Made by a program: the position numbers and the translations under genes
Assembly (NCBI GenBank): GCA_028571685.1
Contig: CM053154.1
Span: 436,501 to 500,500 of the forward strand
DNA: 64,000 bases
Direction: 5' to 3'
From: Heterohyrax brucei
Lineage: Eukaryota; Chordata; Mammalia; Hyracoidea; Procaviidae
Notes under the pieces: generated by a model
The model's input: only the letters and a program-made list of their open reading frames with translations
Databases searched by the model: none
Told to the model about the DNA's origin: nothing
Part shown: one piece after another, positions 11,670 through 24,032 of the stretch
How positions within the stretch are numbered: position 1 is the first letter of the stretch
Layout: every line of letters starts with the position of its first letter

Positions 11670-14600
11670 AGTGTGGTAACTTCCTGATGATACACACGTC
11701 CAGCAAACCAAGGCACTGGCTTTGTCCTCGGTGTTGGTAAGGGGCAACACACCGGAAGAGCCGGCTGGGGGGCTGAATTCAGCCCCCTCCCCCACCTTTC
11801 TGAAGACCAGACGTGGGGTAGGGTGTAGAAGGGCATGCTGGGGTCCTGGACCACCCAGGATCCACATGGCATGGTGGGAGGGGTTGAGTTGGAGAGCTTG
11901 AGTGTTTCTTGGGGCCAGACCAGGGGGTCTAGGTGAGTGTGGGGAGCTACTTCCTGTCCCATGGGGCACAACGTGCCCCAGGAGTCCCCTTGGCACCAGA
12001 TTCACTGCCTGTCTGTCTGGGCGCTGTGGCCTCTGGGCAACAATCCACTGGTCGGGGTGGGCGCTGGCTTGTGTCTGTAACCTGCCAGAGCAGAGAAATG
12101 CCAGAACCATCGTCAGCGGCTGCCTGGCTGTTACTTTGCACAAGGGGGCTTGAAGAGTCCTGGAGACCACTGGCGACCCCCTTGCCTCCCAGCCCAGCCC
12201 CTGGGCCCCGCCCACATCCAGCGCCTGGTCTGAGACACTGTGAAGCCTTTACCCCCTAGTCCTTGAGGCCGATGGAGCATGAGCTCCCTGCCAGCAGGCG
12301 CCTGCCCGTTATCAGCAGCCCCCGCCCAGCTGGGCCAGGCCTGCCTCTCCCTAATCTCATCTGATACAGCTCCTTCACCGGGCCAGGAGCCACCATGTGG
12401 GGGGCGGGGGGTGCTGCCAGGTGGGACACCCCTCCCTGCCCACAGCCGACCCCATCCCTGCAGAGGGGCTGGGGGTACAGGCTTGCTCTGCCAGACGTGA
12501 CCTCCCCATCAGACACGTGAAGTCTCATTTTTAACTAGTGCAGGTGGCCAGGCACAATGTCTCTCTTGGACACCCACGTCCCGCGTCATGCGCAGCAGCG
12601 CAGGACAGTGGAGTGTGGGCATGGACGGATCAGGGTATTCTGCGCTCATCCTGCGGCCACGTGGCCAACTGCAGGCTGTAAGCACAGCTCCTGGACCGGG
12701 AGGTCACAGCCCCGGCCTCAGGTCAGCACCCCCATTTGGGACCCCTGGGGTCTCAGCTGGCCTTGCTGGGTCATGCATCATTGCCATGTTGCTGGGTGGG
12801 GTTCCCGATGACCGACTTTGTTCAGATGGGAGGCTCCTGGGGTGGAGGGCACAGTGGTAGCTGCGAGGACTGGGTCTCGGTTCCCTAGAGTGGCTGGAAC
12901 AGTGTCGGCAAGCGGGGATTTTCTCTCTCCCCATCTCAGAGGCTGCAGGGCCAGGCTCCAGGGAGGCTTCCGGCTCCCGGCGGCCTCTGGGCGGGCTGGC
13001 CCCTGCCTCCAGGGAGACTCTCAGCTCCGGCGGCTTTGGGCCAGCTGGCTGCTGCCCCACTTGGCTTTTGTTGCTTCAGCTGCTCTCACGGCGCAGAAGA
13101 GACTGAGCCCGAGCACACCCTCCACAGCTGCACGCTGTCACCAACAAAGCAGAGAAAACCTGTCCCAGGCTGCTTATCACTGTGGTATGTCGGTGTGTCA
13201 CCGCGTGTCACGGATTCCAGGATTAGAGCTACAGCACTTACTACAGGGGGCGTACCTCGACCCACGGCAGACAGATGGGGCTCTGATCAGCCAGACCCCT
13301 GGGTCATCGTGTGGAGTCCAGCCTGGCCAAGTGAAGGGGGCGGGGCACCCAGGACGATTCGCGGGCGTGGTCTGGGGCGTTTAGGACAGGGGCGTTTCCT
13401 TTTCACCCCTACCTTGCTCTCTGCAAATAACCCAAGGGTTGGGGTGAGAATCTTGCTGATTCAGGAAAAACGGTGACTCGGTGCTGCCCGCCCCACCTCC
13501 ACAGGAGCCCGTAAGGACAGCTTCCTGGCCTACTCAGCACCAGGCAGTGAGGAAGGGGTCCTGGCCCTGCCCACTGCTCTGTGGCCACCGCCCAGCCCCA
13601 AGGCTTACTGCAGGCCAGGGGCAGACCGAGACCGCAGCACATCCAATGCTATTTACAGCAGTAACCGTGGGGGGGTGCTGGGGCTGCATTCGCTCTGCAA
13701 GCTCACTTGCTGTTTGCTCTGGGCACCTTCCCAGTGATGGTCTGAGAGGGCCTGCGGAAGGTGGGTACCAGTGTCCTCCAGCCTGACTAGTTCTATAGCG
13801 ACACAGAGCACTGAAGGAAAGCTTTCCACAGATAATCCCAAGGGAGAACAGCTGTCCGGCGGCTCCTCAACACCTGACAGTGGGCTCCCCAGAAATGGAA
13901 TTTCAAGAGAGCCTATCCCCCACCTACTTATGCCTACCTCGCACCCAGTGCACCCCCAGGAAGGGGAGGTGTGAACAGACCACCACCACTTACTCAAAGC
14001 CCAGTAATGACAGCCCCAGCCGGCAGGGACCACCTGTGACCAGGAACAAAACAGGAATTAGAGCCCAGGATGGAAAAAAAGGAAACAGTGCAGCTGCACC
14101 CCAGCCCTCAGTGGCCTCCTGCCTGGATGCAGTTGGCACTAGTGATGTGGTCCAGCAGCCTCCCTGGTCCTGTCCACAGCCACGAGCCCAGTGGACACCC
14201 AGATGGCCCAAAGATGCTCAGCCCAGGAGCACAGAAATCTCCCTCGAAACTCTGCAAGGACATCTCAGGTGAATAACCATTCACTCATTCCTGGGATTTT
14301 GTTACAGAAGTTCATGCCCATTATAAACATTTTAAACAGACGGGAATGGACAAGAAGCCTCAGCAACCCCAAGACTGCTCACAGCCCAGAGTCCAGTACG
14401 CGAGGTCTGACAAGGAAGTTCACAAACTTAATTGCAGATTTCATGCTTCTGCCAATACACTAAAAAAGCAACATGCTTTTCTTCTTGCGGGGACATCTAG
14501 TGGGTGACAGCTGCTACTCAGCTTTCTTGAAAGCCAGAGGAACTCCGCCCCACCGGCATCTGCGAAAGCCTTCTGCTGCTGCCATCTATCTGACGTGGTG

Positions 14601-15655
14601 CCACCCCACCAGCACTGCCGCGAGTGGACTGGACACCTTTCACAAATGTTGCTTCTCACAGTCCAAGGGGCTGTAAGTCCAAGCTCAGGGGGCTAGCTCC
14701 AGGAGAAGGCCTTCTCTGTTGGCTCTGGAGCCCAAGTCCTTGTGTCGCATCAGTCATGCTCCAGGGAGCATCTTGGCGCAGGACCCTCAGGTCTGAAGGA
14801 CGCCCTTTTCCCAGTGCTGCTTTCTTGATGGTGGGAGGTTCCCCACTCTAATTCTCTTTGTACCTCTCACAGGGCAAAAGGGTAAAAGGTGGTGCAGGCC
14901 ACATTCCAAGAAAACTCCCTTTACAGTGGAGCAGGAAGGGGACCTTGGGAAGGGAGTCACAGTCCCACCCTAATCCTCTCTAACATAACCAGCTGTCAAC
15001 CACAGGCAAGGATTAGGGTTTACACCACAGGAAAGTCACAGAACGGAGGGCAGTCACACAACACCGGGAATGGGAGTGGTGGCCCAGCCCAAGTGTTATG
15101 CAGATGTTTGGGGGGATTACAATCCACCACACGCCCTCCCCGAGCTCACTGGGGCAGCCTTCCCTAGTGCATGGACCAAGCCCGCACTGGCTGTCTCGGG
15201 TCAGGGTCCCAGAGCTCCAGCCCACCATGTCGAGCTGGCCTGCAGGAAGGCGCTCTCCTGCCTGCCCACTCCAGCTGAGTAGGGGCCTCTCAAAAGGGCA
15301 TTTGGGTCCCACCCTGCAGGCAGGAAACACTCAGCATGAACTACAGCTGAGTGCTGATGACAAGGCATGGATTCTGATCCAGCCCGTCTTTTCCTCACTA
15401 ACAGGAGGTACGGGAAGGCAGTGAGCAGGGACGGGGCGGCTCCTGGCACCTGCGGGCCTCTGCTACCCTGTGCTTCAACTTTCTAGTGGGCAAACTGTCA
15501 CTGTTTTCCCTTCTGACTTCCAGCTGTGACGGTCCATTACAGAAGCACCCCACATCAAGGCTGTGCACACAAAGCCTCACTCCCTCTCAGTGGGCTTTGC
15601 CTCTGCAGACCCAGCTGATCTGCACACAGTACAGGACCCTCTGCTTTTTCCCAAC
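11670..15655. other. Intergenic region between MIR202 and VENTX
   Basis: No coding exon, RNA gene or clear recent transposon is recognised. The MIR202 host (plus) and VENTX (minus) converge on this stretch, so it probably holds only 3' flanking sequence of both. Confidence 0.5.
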
Positions 15656-15659
15656 ACCT

Positions 15660-15665
15660 TTTATT
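15660..15665 (-). terminator. VENTX poly(A) signal
   Basis: AATAAA on the minus strand, about 330 nt beyond the VENTX stop codon. It is the first canonical signal downstream, giving a 3' untranslated region of about 350 nt. Confidence 0.65.
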
Positions 15666-15993
15666 GAATAAGTTAGGGTGATGCACTAAAACCACCATGT
15701 GTATGACACAGGACACATCCAGTTTGGCTTCTGATTGGGCCCCCTGACTCATCAAGTTACTCCCTAGACTGACCTCTCCTTTCCACAGCTGTCAGTGACA
15801 GGGCAGTATTAAGTAGTCAGGAGGTGGCCAGAGCAGGGGACCCACCATGAGGCATCGCAGAGCGGAATGCCACCAGTGGCGGGCACAGTTGTGACGACAC
15901 AGACAGCTAGTCTCTCTCCCCAGGGCAATGGTGGGTCCTGCAGGTCACTTCTGGTGTGGGTGGCAGCACCCACTTTCTGGGCTGTCAGGCTCC

Positions 15994-16365
15994 TCAAAAT
16001 GCATCCCCAGTCTTGTGGGGAGCACACAGGCCCCAGGGCTCCTGGGATGAGGCTGGTACCAGAGAGTGTGCCCAGCCCCCCAGTTCTGGGAGGTAGTGCA
16101 TCAGAGATGGCCTGCTGCAGGGGTCCCACCCAGGGGCCGGCAAGACCTGCTCCACAGGGCAGGGACCCCAGAAGGAGCGCTGAGGCAGCCCTAGAGCAGG
16201 CAGGGGTGGCCAGGGGTAGAGCAGCTGCAGGCCACCACCCAGAGCAGGAGGTGGTGGATAGACAGCCAGGGATGTGTAGAGTGGTCCAGAGAAGGGGACA
16301 CCGAGCTGTGAGTCCTGCACTTGGCGTTTGTGCTTCATTCGGCGATTCTGAAACCAGGTTTTTAT
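15994..16365 (-). CDS. VENTX: VENTX coding exon 3
   Basis: Starts after the acceptor 'cccacag' with Ile-Lys-Thr-Trp of homeodomain helix 3, and ends at TGA (15994-15996) after GDAF. The Pro/Leu-rich C-terminal domain aligns along its length with human VENTX. Confidence 0.95.
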   Translation of the reverse strand: MKTWFQNRRMKHKRQVQDSQLGVPFSGPLYTSLAVYPPPPALGGGLQLLYPWPPLPALGLPQRSFWGPCPVEQVLPAPGWDPCSRPSLMHYLPELGGWAHSLVPASSQEPWGLCAPHKTGDAF

Positions 16366-18301
16366 CTGTGGGAAACCAACCAGGCGGGGGTGGGCTCAGA
16401 CCGCCCCGTCCACCCAGCCTCCTCCCTGGCCCTGGGGTCCCGCTCACCTGCACCTCAGTCAGACACATCTCTCTGGCCAGCTTCTTCCGCTCCTGGGGGC
16501 CCAGGTACTGGCGAAGCTTGAAGGCGCTCTCCAGGGTGCTGACCTGCGCTGCCGTAAAGGCTGTGCGCACACGGGGAACTCGCAAGGGGTCTGAATCCTT
16601 GCTCAGCCCTGGAGGGGGAAGCGAGGCGGCAGTTCGCCCACCTGGGACATGCTCAGGTGCCCTGAGCTTTCGGGTTACTTGGGTAGCAGACACAGCAGTC
16701 AGCTGTGGACGGGCAGGCCTGGTGTCCCTGAGGCAGGGTCAGTTTCTGCTCTCCCCTCACTCCCCCATTTGAATTCCTACTCAGTCTTGGAAGTTACAGC
16801 TCCCCTCCCCCCAGCTCCAGGGTGGAAGCGGCCAGAGCGGGACCCATGTATTGCAAGAAGGTAAGAAAGGAGGTTAGAGGAGTTTGGACCAGACAGGTAT
16901 TTCTGCTGCAGGTGCTGACGGCCTGTGTCCCAGCCTCAGGAGTCACCCTCCCCACCCATGTCCCTCGAGAAAGCTATTTCTTCTGCCTGCAGCCAAGGAG
17001 CCCATTCACCAGGTGAGGAAGAGTAGGGCAGCAAGAAGGGCCTTCTGGGGAGTTTCGCCATGTGCAAAGGTGTGGGGAACCCAGAGAACCAACGGGTGGT
17101 CAATCGTTCCCATGGGCTTGTCCACTTGTCTGAATTCAGATTTAGTCAGAAGCCAGGGCAGCGCCTGTCAAGCCCAGACCTGCCACCTTCTAGCTGTGGG
17201 TCTTCGCAAGCGTGTATTTTGTAAGTTGTGAGGGACTCTGACAATGTGGAACGGCTGACTTTTTTTTGGTGGGGTGACAGTTCACTGTTTTAGGAGAATA
17301 AATATTTCACTTCAAGTATGAAATCATCCCAAATGAATCGCTCCAACTTTAGAAAAAAAAAGTCATAGATATCCATCTTTGTTGACCAAGTAGGACTTTA
17401 AACCTCAAAACAATGGGTTAAATTACAATGGACTACACAACAGAAGGAAACCCTTGTCGGCAGCCGACAGAGGGCTAGATTAAGGCCCCCGGCAAAGCCG
17501 GCGGGCTCAGAAGGGCAAGGGTGCGGTTCACTGCAGCCGGCCCCCGCGGTCACTTCAATCACACCCACCGGGCATTCGCAACCTGACCAGATTCCAGGCT
17601 GGCCGAGAACCGGCTCGAGTTTGGGGCCGAGTGAAGGCCCTGCCATCCTGGGGGTCAACAGTGACCTCTCTGCACTGGGCCAGTGACATGGCTTGAGAAA
17701 CAACGGCCTCCCCTGGGTCTTAAGAGCTTACTATGACGCTTCAAAGCCACCTGAATAAAGGCACCGGAGCCACTGTGTGTGACAGGGAGAAGCCGGGGTG
17801 GGGTGCTGTGAAGACCAGAGCCCAGAGTGCCCGTGGGCAGCAGGCCTGGGCTGGACATCGCTGGAGACTCACTGTGGCTGGCTGGGGACTGAGGCAGGGC
17901 AGGGCCAACAGACGGGTGGGGAAGCGCTCACTTCCTAGGAGGCCCTGCCACAGCCCTTGAAGAACTGCCCAAGTGGACAGGTTAAGTCGAGCCTTGCCTG
18001 CCTTGCAAGAAGCACCCCAGCTCCCACCCCAGTCTGGGAAAGGCCTTTCCCTTCAAAACCTACCGGTCACAGGTGTACCTTGCACACGCAGGTCTGGGGT
18101 CTTTGCCTCATCAACTGCTGGGTCTTGAGAGGGCTCCCCTCTGCCAGGCTCCCAGGCAGGGGCAGTCAGGCCTCTCCAGCAGACCTCCCTGGGCCTGGAG
18201 GTGTGCGTCGGCCCTGAGTGGCTGCTCTGGGCGAGCCAGTCCACAGAGCAGAAGCTGGAGTGCGGCTTGGGTCCTTGGAGCAGGTCAGAGGAAGGAGGCA
18301 T
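15994..18301 (-). CDS. VENTX: VENT homeobox transcription factor VENTX
   Basis: A sequence-specific nuclear transcription factor of the Vent family. Three coding exons are seen: 18301-18064, 16677-16448 and 16365-15994. The product is about 279 residues; human VENTX is 258. The start is aligned by 'MPPSSD' and the following 'SSFCSVDWLAQSS', the same distance from the Met as in human. The homeodomain spans about residues 113-172: 'VRTAFTAAQVSTLES' begins it and 'IKTWFQNRRMKHKRQ' ends it. Trp48, Asn51 and the Vent-typical Thr47 are present, and an intron splits the homeodomain just before Ile45. The C-terminus ends 'KTGDAF', as in human. The exon 1/2 junction is uncertain: donors at 18064/18063 (gtaggt) and 18079/18078 (gtacac) are both in phase with the weak acceptor at 16677. 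Mouse is known to lack a functional Ventx, so an intact copy here is informative. Confidence 0.93.
16448..16677 (-). CDS. VENTX: VENTX coding exon 2
   Basis: Encodes the linker with 'GLSKDSDPLRVPRVRTAF' and homeodomain helices 1 and 2, ending 'LTEVQ' before a strong donor 'gtgagc'. The 3' end is firm. The 5' end (acceptor 'acccaag') is chosen on phase and is uncertain. Confidence 0.8.
18064..18301 (-). CDS. VENTX: VENTX coding exon 1
   Basis: Starts at the ATG read from 18301. It encodes 'SSFCSVDWLAQSSHSGPTHT', which aligns with the N-terminus of human VENTX. The 3' end is placed at the better donor (gtaggt); the alternative ends at 18079. Confidence 0.8.
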
Positions 18302-18573
18302 GGCCGCCTGGGCAGAGGTCCCACTGAGGACCTGAGGGCTCAGGGGTCTATGCAGAGGGCTCCCCAAAGGCCCAGGGGCCACACAAAACATCCACAGAGG
18401 GCCAGTCTGTCCAGGGGACCACACCGAAGATCCGAGAGGAGCTGGAAAGGTGGACCAGGCTAGGCACACAATCCCCTGTGGGTAGGACCGGGCAGGGGGT
18501 CTGGCAGACAAAGGACCGGCGCTGGGCAGAGAGGCCGGCCCAGGATCTGCCAGGGTCCAGGCCCGGGGCTGAG

Positions 18574-18587
18574 CTTATAAACACGTG
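18574..18587 (-). promoter_or_regulatory. VENTX core promoter: TATA box and E-box
   Basis: On the minus strand 'cacgtgtttataag' holds an E-box (CACGTG, 18582-18587) directly followed by TATA-like 'tttataag'. It lies about 275 bp upstream of the start codon. A G-run on the plus strand (about 18587-18598) lies immediately upstream. The role is inferred from position. Confidence 0.55.
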
Positions 18588-18599
18588 GGGGGGGGGGCG

Positions 18600-21500
18600 G
18601 AGAAGCGCGGTTTGCAGGGGAGGCTGCAAATCCCCCAGGTAAACGCCACCTAAGTGCCTCCATTGAGCAGCACAAAGGGGGCCATTCACACCTCCCTCGG
18701 CTCCGAGATGTCTGGGGCGGGGCGGGGCTGGCTGTTGGGGGACCTTTCATCTGCCTCGGCCGAGGAAGGTGAGGAGTGGCTGCCTCTGCCCCCTCCGGCC
18801 CGCTCCCGTTTGCCCTGAGGGGCGTGGAGCGAGGAGGGGCTTTCGGCTTCCCCAGAACCCAGCCGCCTGGCTGGGGAGGACCGGCGGAAGGACCCCTGGG
18901 GCCCCGCCTGCCCCCGCCCTCTCCTAGGGCGGCCCAGGCCCCGCCGCCCGGCTGACCAGGTGCCGGTGGCGCCGTCTCCGGAGCAGGCCCGCCTGCGCAG
19001 CGGGGAGGGCGGCTGCTCGCCCAGGGCCCCGAGGGCTCCCTGGGGTAAGGGCGCGTGGAGCCACTGCCCTCTGCAGCTGGCCTGTGACCTCTGCTCTGTC
19101 ACCAGGCAGGTTTCATGCGGCCCTGCAGGTCCCGCCAGGCTAGGCTAGCCACCCTCCTGGTGGGAGAGAGACCACGTGCGTCTCCCCACCTCCCAGCCCA
19201 CCCCGTGGCCGCTTCTCTCTGAACTCTTCTGCCTGGCCTGGGGAACCCAGACGGCACAGTGGCGGACGCCTGGTTGAGGTGACAAGGCAGCCGGCACGTC
19301 CCCTCCTGGTGGGTGCCCCGGCTCCTCTGCGCGCCTTCCGGCCGATTCCCGCCCCCAATCTCCTCGGCCAGACAGCGCCTTACCAGGTGCTCCCGGACAA
19401 AGGTGATGCTGAGGCATCACCTCAGGGGCCCGCCAGAAGCGGCCCTGGAAGCGCCTCTGGGCGCAGGGAGTCCGAGGGCTCCCGTATGGCCGCCCCCTCC
19501 GCTGCCACCCACCTGGAGGGTACCCAAGACCCTCAGTGCGTCTTTGGACCACACCCCTCAATCCCCCGCCCCCACTCCCACTGGGATCTGTTGGGCAAGC
19601 AGGGCAAAGCCAGGGCCCGGGGGTCCGCCGGCCTGGGGTTCCCTGCCCGCAGCCTTGGGTTGCTGCTCCCACAGGGGGCGTGCCGCTGGGGAAGGCTCGG
19701 GCTGCCCTCTGGACGGTCGGTCCGGAAGGTTGAGAGGCTCTGGGGTAGGAGACCCCCTGTTGTTCAGGGTGCACAGAGCAAGCTGTGCCCAAGGGTTAAA
19801 GGGACACTCGCTGGAAACTTGCATTTCATGTTCAAAAGCTTTAATTCATTAAATGAAAACAGCATACACCATACCTGTGAAGCCTAGTATTGCAATTTCT
19901 CTTTAGGGCCAGGCGTCCTTGGCCCCTGGGTCCCCGTGTCTCACAGCCAGCTGGAGCAGGTGATGCCGTGGGTGGCGGGCGTGAAGGTCTCCTCACACCC
20001 CCGCCGCCTGCCTGTGTGCCTGAGGTCCTGCCCTGGCAAACACCCTCACTGGCCCAAACCAGCCCCCCACCCCAAGCAGAAGCAGCAGCTAACACAAATG
20101 TCCCACCGATGTCTGCAGGTGCTCTCCTGTCTCTCAGTGGGGCCTGGGGGCCTCTCCTGTCTAAGCTCCCCCAGCCCCCTGTGACGGCCAGGCTGGTCTC
20201 TGTCACTGTGATCAGCAGTCCGTGTCACCCTTCGCCTTCCCACGAGCTGACCGCCGTGGCCTGTTTGCTCCCTTGCTCCCAGCCGTGTCCCGGGCTGACC
20301 ATCCCCCCTTCTGGGCACCAGGGTTCTGCGCCCCCAGGCCCCTTTGCCCGCCACTCCTTCACGTGATTAAACAGAGGCTGGAGTCCTTGTCCACAGATGC
20401 ACCCTCCCAGCCCAGACCCGCCTCCTGTGCCCCACACCTTTACCCCTGGTGGGGGCTCCACAGACCTGACCGCACCCCGCTCCTGCATTCCAAGGGGTCT
20501 CCATAGAGCTGACCACACCCCACCCCTGCACCCTGTCGGAGGGGCTCCACAGAGCTTGCAGCTGAGTGACAACCCCCCCAACTCATTCAGGTGCCTTTTC
20601 AAACCCTGTTTATGATTTCAAAACAACGCCCCCCAACACCACTTCCACCCTGCACCCTTCCAACTGCCTCCTGGGCACCTTGCTCCAGCCCCAGGGCCCC
20701 CAGAGTGTGGCTGTCTCAGTGGTCTTGTCACTTCAGACCCGGTGGCCTCCTGCTTTACCATCATTGTAACCCAGAGGCTCCCGCGAGCGCCTCCTCTCCT
20801 CCTGCAGGTCAGGTGTCCTACCCTCTGTACCCTTTCCTTGGCTCTCCCCACCACAGCCCATCTCCTCCCCTCCCTTGGCCCCTCTCCCCTCCCCAGGTCT
20901 TAGCCCCACCTGCTCCTTGTTCCCAGCCCCCCACTACTCTGCTCTCCTCCTGGGGTGACATAATCTGTGTGTAGAGGGGCAACGTGGGGTCGACCCCCCA
21001 ACCCAGTGGGCTGGGGGACCCTGAATTCCAAGGGAGTGAGGGGGATGAGGGAAGCCTGAGCAGCCCACTCCGGCAGGATTCAGGTCGGACCACAGTGGGT
21101 CTTGAGGAGACTCATCGTTCCCACTGAGTTTCCTCACCAGCTGGGTGGGGTCCTCAAGCCCAGGCCCACCCTCTTCTCCATCAGACCCCATTCTGCACAC
21201 CCTCTGAGGCTGTGCTGGGGGTGCGGTACCTGGGGTGTGTTTGGTGCGTGCTTGGGAGCACCTTCCTCCTGCCCCCTAGGGGCTGCTGGGTCCGTGGGAC
21301 CAAACGTGTGTCAGTGGCCTTCCCGCCAGGGTGCGGGATGCTCTGGAGGTTAGGGGGTGAGACACCTGTCCAGCCAGGTCAACGGCACATCTCCGACACT
21401 GCCCCTGACCCCACAGCTGGCCCCTAGCAAGCTCCCTGGGCCTCATTCAAGATCCCCTTTACTGGAGGACCACCCTACTGACATCACAGAGAGACACAGA

Positions 21501-23060
21501 GGAGGCAACACTTTGGAGAGAGAAGCCAGCCTGGTCCCCAGATGGTGTCGTCTATGTCCTTGGCCGTGAGCTGGCAAGTTTAAGTCTGCAGCCCCTGAGC
21601 AATGGCCTGGTGACCTGCTGCTGAAGACTGGGCCTGCCTGCCGAGCAGCTCTGCGCGAGGCTCACGGGGCTGGGACGTGTGTCACAGCAGAGCTTGGCTG
21701 TTCCCTTTTCTGAGCTTGATTTTCAGGGAGAAATGTGGATGCAAGTGGGCACAGCCAGCAGCAGCAGTGACAGAAGTGCAGCCCACCCCAGGGCAGGAGG
21801 CGCAGCAGTTCACCAGAAGGCCGGCACTGTACGTCTACTGGGCTCCAAGACCCTACCGGGCACTTCTAGTCTGTCCTACGGAGGAGCTGCAAGGTCCCAA
21901 CAGACAGGTTTGGGTTTTCTGGAAGCCCCCAAGTAGACAGTGTTATGTGACTAACTGGAGACAGAAACTCAGCATTTAAATGTTATCATGTAACCCAGAT
22001 ATCAGCGGTGGTGAACATTTCATGTGGGGGCCAAACTTCTGACAGGAAGGTCAGTGACGACACACAGCTGACCAGTCTGTGCCATTCCATGCCATCCGAT
22101 TCCAGCCCACTAGCCCCTAACCAGAAACCACAGCCATTTAGGCAACCCCGGGTTTGTGGGACCCACAGAGACCACATGTTAATGAGGGCAGTTTCACGGG
22201 TCTTAACGGGAGCCCCATTTCCTGCACAGAGAATGGCACTAAGACAGGTCCCTGAGGCCACCTTGGGGAGGCATGTTCCACAAAAGCAGCAGCAGGCGGC
22301 AGCCACTCCCCCTGCTCCCAGTTGCTGCGGGTGCACAGTTTGAGGTCAGGATGCCTGTCAGCCCAAAGAACCAAGGAGACCCTGGTGGCCAGCTACAGCG
22401 AAGGGGCCGGGCAAGCTAAGTTCAAAACCACACGTTGTCGAAGGTGACTTCAGGACACTTAGTCCGTTCTGTGCCGGGGACACCTCAGCTTACAGTGCCT
22501 ACCTACTGCACCTCCTGAGAGAACCCACAGTTGGCACCTAAGAGGGCGGCCAGAAGGCGGCATGCATGTGGACAGAGCCAGACAACACAACAAACGCACA
22601 CCGTGGGCTGCCTCCAGGTGCACCAGAGGACCCTGAGGAATGGCCCAATGGTAACGCCAGGACACAGCTCCCTGGGGGGGCCCACACAACAGGCAGTGTG
22701 CTGCAGACCCCACACTGCAAGCCAAGAACAAGGAACTTCAGCAGACACAGTCGTTACCAAGCGTGGGCAGGCTGAGGCTGCGACCCCACACGGTGACCCC
22801 AACTCAGGATATCCGGAGACTCCCCACACCACAGCTGTCTCCTGGGGACCTGAGATTGTTGTGGGGCAAGATGGGTGCCCCCGATGGGGGTTGGGGTTAG
22901 CACCCCATCTAGCTTGCCTGGGAGAGCCTCCACCGGCTGGGCTCTGGCTGTGTGCAGTGTGTGCAACGAGCATTTGCAAGCAGGCCCTGTCCCTGACAGG
23001 ACAGCACGGGCACGGAAGCATCCGTGAGCCCTCCAGCCTCTGCAGAGACCGCGCATTCTA
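18600..23060. other. Intergenic region between VENTX and UTF1
   Basis: GC-rich sequence with no recognised exon or recent transposon. A roughly 50-bp imperfect repeat with 'ggctccacaga' is seen at 20450-20560. An AT-rich island with 'tttaattcattaaatg' is at 19838-19856. Long frames such as 19145-19792 match nothing recognised. Confidence 0.5.
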
Positions 23061-23068
23061 CCTCACTG

Positions 23069-23080
23069 TTGTTATGCAAA
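23069..23080 (+). promoter_or_regulatory. SOX-OCT composite motif, candidate UTF1 3' enhancer
   Basis: 'ttgttatgcaaa' joins a SOX half-site (ttgtt) to an octamer half (atgcaaa) with no gap, the arrangement used by SOX2-OCT4 heterodimers. It lies about 0.95 kb beyond the UTF1 stop codon. Mouse and human UTF1 are known to be driven by a 3' SOX2/OCT4 enhancer. Position and motif fit; function is inferred. Confidence 0.6.
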
Positions 23081-23917
23081 CACTGCATCTCCACCCGGAG
23101 ACAGATTTCGGAACCCTCCCCGCCCACCCCACCCCCACCGCGGCCCAGGGAGGGGCGAGAACCGCGGATTCAAAGCTGAACCCTTCCGATAAAGCCAGAT
23201 CGGCACACAAGGTGTGGCCCACCTCAGCCACGGCTCGGAGACCCTTTCCTGGGGCGTCGGGTGGGGTGCCTCACCTCGAGGGGCACCGTGGGCTCCTCAG
23301 CGCCCTGGCATCCAAGGTTATCTCGGCCAAACGGCTCGTAGCAGCGTGTGGGGAGGCGGCGTCCGGGAAAACCTTACCCGTGACCCAGGCCCACCACACC
23401 CAGGGCGGCCCCCTAGCTCCGGCCTCAGCCGGTTCACTTTCCTCGATTCGCCTCCTCCTACTCACTGGTTCCAGGGTGAGGGAAGCAACCCAAGGGCCCC
23501 TCACCTCGGGTCCGCAGGGAGGGTCTCCATCTACAGACTGGCCTGGCGCTCAAGAGTGAGGTCTGCGTTGCGCGGGGCACACTGGGACTCCCCCCAGGCC
23601 CCATCAGATGGTCAGGGAGCTGCAGCCTCCTCCCACCATCCCTTCCGGTCTCGGGGCGGCAGGGGGAGGAGGGTGGCTCGGACCAGAAAGCCAGCTGGCA
23701 GAAATCCCAGCCAAGGGCCACACTGGGGTGCCCCGCTTAGTGTGGGCGACCAGACCTACCGGGCCCCTCCCCAGGACAGGAGACATTTTAACCTTGCATC
23801 GACCTTCGGGAAGCCCAGACGCCAGGCCCGCCCCCGGGTCTGGCCCTACCCGCAGGGGGTCTTTCCGGCGGGCTGCGCATCTGCCCAAGCCAAAAAGCGC
23901 ACGTGGGAAGACCACTT

Positions 23918-23923
23918 TTTATT
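23918..23923 (-). terminator. UTF1 poly(A) signal
   Basis: AATAAA on the minus strand about 110 nt after the UTF1 stop codon, at the end of a C-rich (minus strand) 3' untranslated region. Confidence 0.75.
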
Positions 23924-24032
23924 TAAAATAGTAGGGCGGGGGCGGGGGCGGGAGTGGGGGTGGAAATAGGGGTAGGGGACCGCGGCAGGCACTGGACACG
24001 GAAAGGCTGGGGGGGGTGGGGGTCGGGTTGCC

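Noticed and set aside
22375-22450. Possible AfroSINE remnant ('gagaccctggtggccagcta')
   Set aside because: Only the first 15 bases resemble the family head; no body or tail follows.
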